A stretch of 64,000 nucleotides of DNA. It comes from Alkaliflexus imshenetskii DSM 15055 (lineage in GTDB: Bacteria > Bacteroidota > Bacteroidia > Bacteroidales > Marinilabiliaceae). Both the position numbers and the translations under genes were made by a program. Below are positions 1 to 7,262 of the stretch, piece after piece; position 1 is the stretch's first letter; each line of letters begins with the position of its first letter. Under the pieces are notes generated by a model. The model was not told the origin of the DNA. It saw only the letters and a program-made list of their open reading frames with translations, and did not search any database. The DNA lies in NCBI RefSeq assembly GCF_000517065.1, contig NZ_KI912105.1:1045334-1109333 (forward strand), given 5' to 3'.

Positions 1-1433
1 TTGTGCCCGCCGGAATCTGGATGACAGGCCCCATTGTGATGAAAAGCAACATCAACATCCACCTTGAAGATGGCGCGATGGTGCGCTTCAGCGACAACTT
101 CGACCTTTATCCGTTAGTGGAGAGCTCATTTGAAGGCATCATGACCTGGCGCTGCCAGTCGCCAATCAGCGGTCGCGACCTGGAAAACATCGCCTTCACC
201 GGAAATGGCGTGTTTGATGGCAACGGACAAGCCTGGCGACCTGTAAAACGCGGCAAAATGACTGCCAACCAATGGAGAAACCTTGTGAAATCCGGTGGCA
301 CACTCGAAGACAATGACTCCTACTGGTGGCCTACTGAGCAGGCCGCACGTGGCTACATCATCAGCAACCGCAACAACCTCCCCCAGCTCGAAACCTACGA
401 AGAGTTCCTCGAAATAAAAGACTTTTTGCGTCCGGTAATGGTGAGTCTCATCAACTGCCAGCGTGTTTTACTGGATGGACTTACCTTTCAAAACTCACCG
501 GCATGGAATATTCACCCGCTGATGTGTCAGGATGTAACCATCCGCAATCTCACGGTGCGCAATCCCTGGTATTCGCAAAACGGTGATGGTCTCGATTTGG
601 AATCGTGCAAAAACGTGGTCATCTACAACAACAATTTTGATGTAGGCGATGATGCCATCTGCTTCAAATCAGGACGCGACAAGGAAGGTCGTGACCGTGC
701 CATCCCAACAGAAAATGTCATAGTGAAAAACAACGTGGTGTACCACGGACATGGCGGTTTTGTGGTAGGAAGCGAAATGTCGGGTGGCGTGCGCAATGTG
801 CATGTGTCCGATTGCACCTTCATGGGCACCAACATTGGCATTCGCTTTAAAAGTACGCGCGGTCGCGGTGGCATCGTAGAAAACATCTACATCTCCAACA
901 TTAACATGATTGACATCCCCACCGAGCCCATCCGTTTCAACATGTTTTATGGCGGCAAAGCGCCGGTACTCGACAATGGCGAAAGCAGCACATCACTGAT
1001 AGAATCCGATGCACCGTCAGTGCCGGTTACCGAAGAGACGCCGCTATTTCGCAACATCCATGTGAAAAACATTGTTGCCAACGGATTTGGAAATGCCGCC
1101 CTCTTCATGGGATTGCCCGAACTAAAACTTGAAAATGTGGTGCTCGAAAACGCCATCCTTCAGGCGCCCAAAGGCTTCTCAATCATTGATGCGGAGGGTA
1201 TTGTACTGAAGAATGTGAAAATCATCAGAGACAGCGGTCCGGCACTGACCATTTTCAACAGCAACAACATCACAATCAAAGATTTTGATTTCAACAAAAA
1301 CGTGGCTGAGCCGGGACTTGCTGTATCAGGAAGAAGTTCAGGAAATATCGACATTCAAAAAACCGATTTTAACAATCCTGACAAAGATATCCTTCTGGTA
1401 AATGGAGCCACCAACGAAACCATTGGTTGGTAA
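1..1433 (+). CDS. Glycoside hydrolase family 28 (polygalacturonase-like), 5' end outside window
   Basis: This is the C-terminal 476 residues of a GH28 right-handed parallel beta-helix enzyme; the reading frame is open to the left edge, so the N-terminus and any signal peptide are missing. The visible start, VPAGIWMTGPI, matches the early conserved VPAGTWLTGP region of the family, so perhaps 80-100 residues are lost. All four GH28 signature regions are seen: NGDG near residue 193 (usual form NTDG), GDDA near 214-217 with the catalytic Asp pair, GHGG near 249, and RFKS near 281 (usual form RIK). The family hydrolyses alpha-galacturonide or related linkages in pectin by inversion, normally outside the cytoplasm. 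Exact substrate cannot be told, since many Bacteroidota GH28 proteins act on rhamnogalacturonan side structures. A convergent terminator follows. It is not linked to the glycoprotein-glycan locus further right. Confidence 0.9.
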   Translation, partial: VPAGIWMTGPIVMKSNINIHLEDGAMVRFSDNFDLYPLVESSFEGIMTWRCQSPISGRDLENIAFTGNGVFDGNGQAWRPVKRGKMTANQWRNLVKSGGTLEDNDSYWWPTEQAARGYIISNRNNLPQLETYEEFLEIKDFLRPVMVSLINCQRVLLDGLTFQNSPAWNIHPLMCQDVTIRNLTVRNPWYSQNGDGLDLESCKNVVIYNNNFDVGDDAICFKSGRDKEGRDRAIPTENVIVKNNVVYHGHGGFVVGSEMSGGVRNVHVSDCTFMGTNIGIRFKSTRGRGGIVENIYISNINMIDIPTEPIRFNMFYGGKAPVLDNGESSTSLIESDAPSVPVTEETPLFRNIHVKNIVANGFGNAALFMGLPELKLENVVLENAILQAPKGFSIIDAEGIVLKNVKIIRDSGPALTIFNSNNITIKDFDFNKNVAEPGLAVSGRSSGNIDIQKTDFNNPDKDILLVNGATNETIGW

Positions 1434-1463
1434 CAAAACCTGATAAACTTAAGTTGTTTGAGA

Positions 1464-1510
1464 GAAACCACGGACTTCACCATTTTTAGTGATATCCGTG
1501 GTTTCATTTT
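1464..1510. terminator. Bidirectional rho-independent terminator
   Basis: A perfect 11-bp inverted repeat (GAAACCACGGA at 1464-1474, TCCGTGGTTTC at 1495-1505) has an inner TCAC/GTGA extension and is followed by ATTTTTA. It lies between the GH28 gene and the convergent plug-domain gene and probably serves both. Confidence 0.8.
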
Positions 1511-1529
1511 TATCTAATGATGAAGTGCT

Positions 1530-2207
1530 TTACTGCGGCCCTTTGATGGTCTCAATCACCACCACACCGTTTGCGCCGCGGCTTCCGTACATCGAAGCAG
1601 AAGAGTCCTTCAAAACACTAATTGAGGATATTTGACAAGGACTAATATGTCCAATGGTATTTACAACTACACCATCAACCACATAAAGTGCACAACTAGA
1701 GAGTGTAATAGAACCAATACCGCGAATAATCACTTCAGGCTCACGTCCTCCACCCACCACCTGAACACCTGGCAACCTACCCCTAATCAAGTCAAACACA
1801 TTGCTATACTGGCAAAAATCGTTTCGTTTGCGATCCATCTGAGAGATGGAATTGATGATATCCTTCTCGTTCATATAACCATAACCCACGGCAATCTGAC
1901 GATTTTCAGGTGAGTCAACAAACTCAATGGCAACCTTCAGGGTATCTGGCAATCGGTTATTAATGCGCACGCGTCGCTTCTTAAACACATCGCTGCTAAA
2001 TTCCAGCACGTCACGTTCATTTGTTACGATAAAAAAAAAGCCCGTGCTATCAGTGGAAACGGCTGAACCGGCATTGCGCGCACTCACCTTTAAATTGGCT
2101 ACATGCAAATTGCCAAGTGTGGTCACATATCCATTAACCACGCGGTTTTGACCGATAAGCGCAAAACCATACAATAGCATTAGTATTGCGATAATAAAAT
2201 GTCTCAT
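1530..2207 (-). CDS. Stand-alone carboxypeptidase-regulatory-like plus TonB plug domain protein
   Basis: This 225-residue protein has a signal peptide (MRHFIIAILMLLYGFALIGQ), then a carboxypeptidase-D-regulatory-like beta-sandwich (about 22-95), then a TonB-dependent receptor plug domain (about 125-225) with SusC-type landmarks VFDLIRGRLPGVQV, IIRGIGS, ALYVVDG and SMYGSRGANGVVVIET. It stops exactly where a SusC protein would begin its 22-stranded barrel, so it cannot form a channel. No barrel remnant is seen downstream, and the stop is followed by a good terminator, so it looks like a deliberate short protein and not a truncated susC. ATG at 2207 is preferred over an upstream TTG because GGAAA precedes it by about 8 bases. 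Role unknown; it might bind TonB or a partner barrel as a decoy or regulator. Confidence 0.75.
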   Translation of the reverse strand: MRHFIIAILMLLYGFALIGQNRVVNGYVTTLGNLHVANLKVSARNAGSAVSTDSTGFFFIVTNERDVLEFSSDVFKKRRVRINNRLPDTLKVAIEFVDSPENRQIAVGYGYMNEKDIINSISQMDRKRNDFCQYSNVFDLIRGRLPGVQVVGGGREPEVIIRGIGSITLSSCALYVVDGVVVNTIGHISPCQISSISVLKDSSASMYGSRGANGVVVIETIKGPQ

Positions 2208-2409
2208 ACATATTTCCTTTAAATTCAAAAATCATCTATAAGTACCTTCTGATAAAACTGGCATTCATGCGCCGAACTTTAACTGATGGCCAATCTACGC
2301 TTAAAAGACAAAAAGTTAACAAAAAACCCTTATCAGAAATCGGTAAAAATGAACTTTAATTTAAGAAATTATCTACATTTATCTGGAAAACATTAAAAAC
2401 ACTTAACCC

Positions 2410-2892
2410 ATGACCACTATTCAAACCTTTGATGATGGCAGTGTTATCACATTTGAAAATGGCTCATTTGACAGCTGGTGTGTGTTACTGAAACGCCCCG
2501 GACAAACCAAATATGCACCTACCGACAGACAATATTTCACCAAACTTCAACAACTCGGTGAAATTCATGGACATCAAAGATTATATGGCGATTTTCTGAA
2601 ATTTTACGCACTCACTTCCGTAAACATTGACCCTTATGTTTTAAATTTGATCCGCCAATTATCATCTGCTTATATTACCGACTCACTCGAAATCGAGATT
2701 CTTTTTACGATCCTATATGCAGGTATGATTGCCGAAGAAAACAAACAGTTTGCCATACTTAAAAAACGCATCAAACGTCTGGGAATGCACCAAACCCTCA
2801 TTGAACTGAAACCACCTGAGTTCGCAGCCAGTTTCAGCAAAGGCCGCAAATGGCAGGAGTTAGACCAGATATGCAAAACAAAAGGATTTTAA
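2410..2892 (+). CDS. Hypothetical protein next to DNA methylase
   Basis: This 160-residue soluble protein has no signal peptide or membrane segment. I do not recognise an enzyme motif. The N-terminus (TFDDGSVITFENGSFDSWCV) reads like a small beta-structure, followed by a helical middle (about 55-120) and a basic C-terminus (KKRIKRLG, KGRKW). The ATG of the broken D12 methylase follows the stop by three bases, so the two were one operon. The pairing suggests a role tied to DNA modification or restriction, but that is inference from position only. It resembles uncharacterised Bacteroidota proteins found beside Dam-type methylases (possibly the DUF7004 group, from memory). Confidence 0.65.
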   Translation: MTTIQTFDDGSVITFENGSFDSWCVLLKRPGQTKYAPTDRQYFTKLQQLGEIHGHQRLYGDFLKFYALTSVNIDPYVLNLIRQLSSAYITDSLEIEILFTILYAGMIAEENKQFAILKKRIKRLGMHQTLIELKPPEFAASFSKGRKWQELDQICKTKGF

Positions 2893-2895
2893 AAC

Positions 2896-3443
2896 ATGAC
2901 CATATCTGCTAAACCCTTTTTAAAATGGGCCGGAGGGAAAGGACAGCTGCTGCCTAAATTTCAGGAACTTTATCCTCCACAGCTTAAAGAGCATAAAATC
3001 AAAACATTTTATGAGCCATTTCTGGGTAGTGGTGCAGTTTTTTTGATGTTGTGCAAAAATACAATGTCGAAAGCGCAATGCTGTATGACATCAACCCGGA
3101 ACTAATAATCACCTACAAATCAATCCAAAACAACGTATTCAATCTTATCGAAATACTTCACAGACTTGAAAAAAAATACTTAAAACTAGATAATGAAAAG
3201 CGTAAGGTCTTTTTTTATGCACAAAGAGCAGAATACAACTCAACACGATTTGATATTAACGCGCTGACAGAACCAGACAAGTGGTTAAACAGAGCTGCTG
3301 CGCTGATATTTCTAAATAGAACCTGTTTCAATGGGTTGTATAGGGTTAACTCAAAAGGTGAATTTAACTCTCCGGCAGGAGAATACAAAAAACCAACAAT
3401 TTGTGACGAGCCAAATCTGAATAGTGTATTGCAAAACGACTAA
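2896..3443 (+). pseudogene. 5' part of a disrupted D12-class DNA adenine-N6 methylase
   Basis: The first 46 codons encode the SAM-binding start of a Dam/DpnM-type (D12 class) methylase: FLKWAGGKGQLLPKF and FYEPFLGSGAVF. At a seven-T run (3038-3044) the frame breaks. Adding one T restores GAVFFDVVQKYNVESAMLYDINPELI, which continues in the next frame through LNRTCFNGLYRVNSKGEFN to a stop at 3443. The DPPY catalytic region is absent here but is present about 2.9 kb downstream (6264-6623), where it ends like a normal methylase. This gene was therefore cut in two by an insertion and also carries a homopolymer frameshift, which could be a sequencing error. The frame could be tested by resequencing the T run. 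The protein as encoded cannot be active. Confidence 0.85.
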
Positions 3444-4048
3444 TAAGAAAGTAAAATTTAAGACTGTAAGCTACGTGTTCTTAATTTCAGCTTTCAAATA
3501 GACCATTAATAAGCTACCCTACTAAGGAATTAATTATTAGCTATGAATATTCTATATGAAGGAAAGAATAACTTAAAATTGTAAAAAGAAATAAATCAGA
3601 GGTAAATCGGTTAGTAGACAGGTTCAAAATTAAAGGTCAATGCCAAACATAAAATCCAAAATTAAGAGTTCGGTCGGTTTAATACGGAAAGCTTAGGATT
3701 TACAATAAGAGGATTTTGAGCTTACTCAACTGGTAACTAATTAAATAAGAAGCAAATAAGTATAAGATTTAAGAAAAAATGCGAAAAACTGTTAATCAAA
3801 ATAATGGTATAGAAAATGAATTTCTTTGTTTGCATATTGGCTGTATGGTTTTAAATATGCTTAAACTTTGATTCAACAAGATTTCTGCTAGGAGACTACA
3901 ACGTGCGGTTCAGAGAGAGGCTTGGATTGATATTTATTTTGTCAACTCAACAGGCACAATTACTACAAAAACAACAAAGGTAAGTTGATAAGACTTTAGT
4001 ATTTTATTAAATTCGCATACTAAAATACAGTGATACTTAGATTGAGAA
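3444..4048 (+). other. Gene-free A+T-rich left part of the inserted cassette
   Basis: About 600 bases with stops in all frames and no recognisable protein. It is clearly more A+T-rich than the flanking chromosome and belongs with the restriction-modification genes that follow. The only structured part I recognise is a group II intron-like segment near 3886-3950. The left edge of the insertion must lie close to 3430-3445, where homology to the broken methylase ends. Confidence 0.5.
3886..3950 (+). other. Possible remnant of a group II intron 3' end (domain V/VI-like)
   Basis: The stretch GGAGACTACAACGTGCGGTT, followed by CAGAGAGAGGCTTGG, resembles the 3' strand of domain V and the start of domain VI of bacterial group II introns. 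The 5' strand that should pair with it (a GAGCCG-type sequence) is only partly present, so the element would be degenerate. No intron reverse transcriptase is encoded nearby. Recognised by eye only. Confidence 0.3.
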
Positions 4049-4897
4049 ATGGCAAAAAACAACAAAAATAAACTAATTGCTCCGTTTTTAAAGTGGGTTG
4101 GAGGGAAAAGACAACTTTTACCGAAAATTATTGAGCATTTGCCAAAAAATATTCGAGAACTAAGATATTTTGAACCATTTATTGGTGGAGGTGCTGTATT
4201 GTTTCATTTACAACCCGAAAACGCAGTAATTAATGACTTTAATAAAGAATTAGTCAACGTATACAATGTTGTCAAAAATAACCTTAGCGATTTAATCTAC
4301 GATTTAAAAAGACACAAAAACACCTCAGAATATTTCTATCATATTAGAGGTTTAGACAGAACAGACGAGTTTTTAAATTTATCTGAAGTTCAAAGAGCCT
4401 CAAGAATAATTTATCTTAACAAGACCTGTTTCAATGGATTATATAGAGTTAATAATGCAGGAGAATTTAACGCTCCATTTGGACGATATAAAAATCCAAA
4501 TATTGTAAACGAACCTACTTTAAAGGCTGTAAACAAGTTTTTGAACAAAAACAATACCTTAATTAATTGTGGAGACTATTCTGATGTTCTAGAAGCAGTA
4601 GACGAAAATTCATTTGTTTATTTAGACCCACCTTATCATCCTATTTCTGAAAATTCAAATTTTACAGGCTACGTTCAAGGAGGATGGGATATGATTGACC
4701 AAATTAGACTAAGAGAAGTATGTGATACTCTAAACGAAAAAGGAACAAAATTCTTATTGTCAAATTCATCATCACAATTTATTAAAGACCAATACGATAA
4801 ATACATAATTACAACTGTAAAAGCCACTCGTGCAATTAATTCTAATGGTTCCGACAGAGGTGAAATTGACGAAGTATTGATAAGGAACTATGAGTAA
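4049..4897 (+). CDS. D12-class DNA adenine-N6 methyltransferase (modification enzyme)
   Basis: A complete 282-residue Dam/DpnM-type methylase that would transfer a methyl group from SAM to adenine in a short target site and so protect DNA from the partner nuclease. The SAM-binding region is FLKWVGGKRQLLPK (13-26) and FEPFIGGGAVLF; the middle has the family motif YLNKTCFNGLYRVN; the catalytic motif is D193-P-P-Y196; the C-terminal NSNGSDRGEIDEVLIRNY is typical. Many members of this class methylate GATC, but the target here is not readable from sequence. The stop overlaps the endonuclease start by eight bases, implying translational coupling. It is a diverged homologue of the host methylase into which the cassette inserted, and is much richer in A+T, which suggests horizontal arrival. 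Confidence 0.9.
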   Translation: MAKNNKNKLIAPFLKWVGGKRQLLPKIIEHLPKNIRELRYFEPFIGGGAVLFHLQPENAVINDFNKELVNVYNVVKNNLSDLIYDLKRHKNTSEYFYHIRGLDRTDEFLNLSEVQRASRIIYLNKTCFNGLYRVNNAGEFNAPFGRYKNPNIVNEPTLKAVNKFLNKNNTLINCGDYSDVLEAVDENSFVYLDPPYHPISENSNFTGYVQGGWDMIDQIRLREVCDTLNEKGTKFLLSNSSSQFIKDQYDKYIITTVKATRAINSNGSDRGEIDEVLIRNYE

Positions 4898-6176
4898 CTC
4901 AAAAAACGATATAGCTTGGCAGTCAATCTTTGATAAGCACAAAATCATTGAAAGAATTTTGAAAGAAGGTCATTTTGAAATTACAGCTACGGAAATTAAT
5001 AAATTCCGCGAAGCAAGATTAATGACAAAATTCGACCATAAATCGCAATTACCTAAATTATTCGTTGAAAACAATCTATCAATCCTACCTACTTCAAGAG
5101 GTGGCTATGTAATTGGAACTTTTGAAACATTTTGTGATTTTAACAATGATGAGATTCAAGTTACTCCAATTGAATTTCCTACATTCTTAGAGAGTCTAGA
5201 TTACAGAGACATAACAAGCGAATCAACAGCAATAAACTGCGCATTTGTTGCTAAAATTTTGCACGATTTCACTGAAGAAGACAATCTACTACCTACTGTT
5301 AGTGGCAGAATGAGTTCTTCTACTTTTTCATTTGACATTAATTCAGCTAAAGGGGCATTCACAGTAAATGTTGAAAATTCTCAAGTCGAAATTGATGGAG
5401 GTTATGAAGGGGATTATTCTTTAAATCTAATTGAAGCTAAAAATTACATTTCATCTGATTTTCTCGTAAGACAAATTTATTATCCTTATAAACTTTGGAT
5501 CAATAGAATTCACAAACAAGTTCGTCCCATATTTCTAACTTATTCAAACGGCGTATTCCATTTGCGTGAGTATTCATTTGCTAACATAAACCATTATAAC
5601 TCTATAGTTTTAGTTAAGCACAAAAAATATTTAATACAAGAAGGCTGTTTCAATTTGGAGATACTTACAGAGATCATTGACAAGACAAAGAAGGTTAATG
5701 AGCCTAAAACTCCGTTTCCACAAGCCGACAGTTTTGAAAGAGTTGTGAATTTATGTGAATTATTAAGTCAACGTGATTTTATAACCAAAGAAGAAATTAC
5801 TGAAAACTATGATTTTGATGCTAGACAAACAGACTACTACTCCAATGCTGGTAAATATCTCGGCTTGATGGAAATTGGTAAAGACCCTGTTTCAAAACAA
5901 ATTGGTTGTTACTTAACCGATTTAGGGAAAGAAGTTTTTACCTTGAGTTTGTTTGACAGACAAAAAGAATTTATAAGACTAATTGTATCACATTCTGTAT
6001 TTAAACTAACATTAAAATCCTTACTCGACAATGGAGAAATGCCTGACAGAGATGAAATTGTTCACATTATGCTAAAATCAAATCTTTATAATATAAATTC
6101 GACATCAACATATTTTAGACGAGCATCGACAATTGTAGGTTGGATAAATTGGATTATGAACCAAATCGAAGAATAG
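4890..6176 (+). CDS. Type II restriction endonuclease, PD-(D/E)XK type with C-terminal helical domain
   Basis: A 428-residue protein whose start codon lies inside the end of the methylase gene, the standard arrangement for a restriction-modification pair. Residues 173-184 hold a PD-(D/E)XK-like active site: EGD ending at D175, six residues, then E182-A-K184 in a hydrophobic beta-strand (SLNLIEAK). The segment before it (VEIDGGYEG) and the helix after it (FLVRQIYYPYKLWI) fit the nuclease core. Residues about 285-425 form a second domain that looks like winged helix-turn-helix (FERVVNLCELLSQRDFITKE, TDYYSNAGKYLGLM) and could recognise DNA. It would cut unmethylated foreign DNA. It does not resemble DpnII or MboI in obvious motifs; it may belong to the DUF6996/DUF6997 group of putative nucleases (from memory). 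Cut site unknown. Confidence 0.78.
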   Translation: MSNSKNDIAWQSIFDKHKIIERILKEGHFEITATEINKFREARLMTKFDHKSQLPKLFVENNLSILPTSRGGYVIGTFETFCDFNNDEIQVTPIEFPTFLESLDYRDITSESTAINCAFVAKILHDFTEEDNLLPTVSGRMSSSTFSFDINSAKGAFTVNVENSQVEIDGGYEGDYSLNLIEAKNYISSDFLVRQIYYPYKLWINRIHKQVRPIFLTYSNGVFHLREYSFANINHYNSIVLVKHKKYLIQEGCFNLEILTEIIDKTKKVNEPKTPFPQADSFERVVNLCELLSQRDFITKEEITENYDFDARQTDYYSNAGKYLGLMEIGKDPVSKQIGCYLTDLGKEVFTLSLFDRQKEFIRLIVSHSVFKLTLKSLLDNGEMPDRDEIVHIMLKSNLYNINSTSTYFRRASTIVGWINWIMNQIEE

Positions 6177-6263
6177 AACGCCAGTACCTAAAGATCACGC
6201 ATTGAGCATTGAAATTTATAAGGTTGTATAAATATTTCTGTCACACTTGCGCGTTGATGTCGG

Positions 6264-6623
6264 CCGATAGTAAATCGTTCGCAATATCCGATTTTCATAG
6301 AAATAACTGATGCGTTTGTTTACTTTGATCCCCCATACCGGGCTATTAGTAAAACATCAGCATTTAAAGCCTACAGCAAAAATGGTTTTGAAGATGCAGA
6401 TCAGGCGAGGCTTGCTCATACTTTTAAAAAACTAGACAAAAAAAATGTCTTCCTAATGTTGAGTAATTCAGACCCCAAAAATCACGATCCGAACGATCAC
6501 TTTTTTGATGATTTATACAAAGGGTATAACATCCGTAGGGTTCCGGCAAAAAGAATGATAAACTCCAATCCCAGTAAGCGTGGCACCATCAACGAGATAG
6601 TAGTGACTAATTACGATGTTTAG
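6264..6623 (+). pseudogene. 3' part of the disrupted D12-class methylase
   Basis: The frame ending at a TAG at 6621-6623 encodes AFVYFDPPYRAISKTSAF, the D12 catalytic motif, then YSKNGFEDADQARLA, LMLSNSDPKNH and the C-terminal INSNPSKRGTINEIVVTNY. This is exactly the portion missing from the fragment at 2896-3443. No start codon or leader is available, so it is not expressed as a protein. The residues just before the motif (SADSKSF, ISDFHRNN) read better in another frame, so a second small frameshift near 6306 is possible. The right insertion edge lies between about 6177 and 6290 and cannot be set more closely by eye. Confidence 0.85.
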
Positions 6624-6678
6624 GAAACCTCAATTTGAGCATGCGGCAAACATTTTTTCATCTTAGGGAAGCACATTG

Positions 6679-6710
6679 TTTGTATATTCCGACAAATAGT
6701 AATAAATTTG
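6679..6710 (+). promoter_or_regulatory. Bacteroidota-type promoter for rpsO
   Basis: TTTG (6679-6682), a 20-base spacer, and TAAATTTG (6703-6710) match the -33 TTTG and -7 TAnnTTTG consensus of the primary sigma factor of this phylum. It ends 28 bases before the rpsO start codon. Confidence 0.75.
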
Positions 6711-6738
6711 CGGCTCAAATAATTAGACACATTATATT

Positions 6739-7008
6739 ATGTATTTGAATCAGGAAGTAAAAAAAGAAATCTTTGCTAAGTTCGGAAAGTCTAATACTGA
6801 TACTGGTTCTCCCGAGAGCCAGATTGCATTATTTTCTCACCGTATTCAGCATTTGACTGGTCACCTCAAGTCAAACAAAAAAGATTATAGCACAGAACAC
6901 GCCTTGGTTAGAATGGTAGGTAAGCGTCGTCGCTTGCTCGATTACCTTAAAAACAAGGACATTGAAAGGTACAGGGCGATTATTAAGGAACTTGGTATCC
7001 GTAAATAA
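6739..7008 (+). CDS. rpsO: 30S ribosomal protein S15
   Basis: An 89-residue protein of full family length. The recognisable core is TGSPESQIALFSHRIQHLT, followed by HLKSNKKDYSTEHALVRMVG and KRRRLLDYLKNKD. S15 binds the central domain of 16S rRNA early in 30S assembly. It has its own promoter and its own terminator, and pnp follows 250 bases later, the conserved rpsO-pnp order. In many bacteria S15 represses its own translation through its mRNA leader; the 28-base leader here is short, so that control is not evident. Confidence 0.98.
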   Translation: MYLNQEVKKEIFAKFGKSNTDTGSPESQIALFSHRIQHLTGHLKSNKKDYSTEHALVRMVGKRRRLLDYLKNKDIERYRAIIKELGIRK

Positions 7009-7028
7009 TCATTCCAAAGCTAATTTTT

Positions 7029-7067
7029 AGAGGCAGTTCCGCAGAGGAATTGCCTCTTTTGTTTTTT
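7029..7067 (+). terminator. Rho-independent terminator of rpsO
   Basis: AGAGGCAGTTCC (7029-7040) pairs with GGAATTGCCTCT (7046-7057) with one G-T pair, then TTTTGTTTTTT. Confidence 0.9.
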
Positions 7068-7229
7068 CAAGGCAGACTATAATAAAACCAAATATTGAGT
7101 TCCCCACATGATAAATGTGAGGATTGCCATTCAATAATTGCTAAAAAAGCCCTGATAGCCATCAAAAAAACTAACAATCAATTAATATCATTAATCATTC
7201 AAAAAAAATAATTGTACACATATATTAAC

Positions 7230-7237
7230 TATCTTTG
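7230..7237 (+). promoter_or_regulatory. Putative -7 promoter element for pnp
   Basis: TATCTTTG matches TAnnTTTG and lies 25 bases before the pnp ATG. A clear TTTG at the proper upstream distance is not seen; the nearest is TTG at 7212-7214. Confidence 0.55.
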
Positions 7238-7262
7238 CGCCGATAAAAATGTTAAGAAAATT

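Noticed and set aside
7212-7262. Upstream in-frame extension of pnp from a TTG
   Set aside because: It contains the TATCTTTG promoter element, and the family starts at the downstream ATG.
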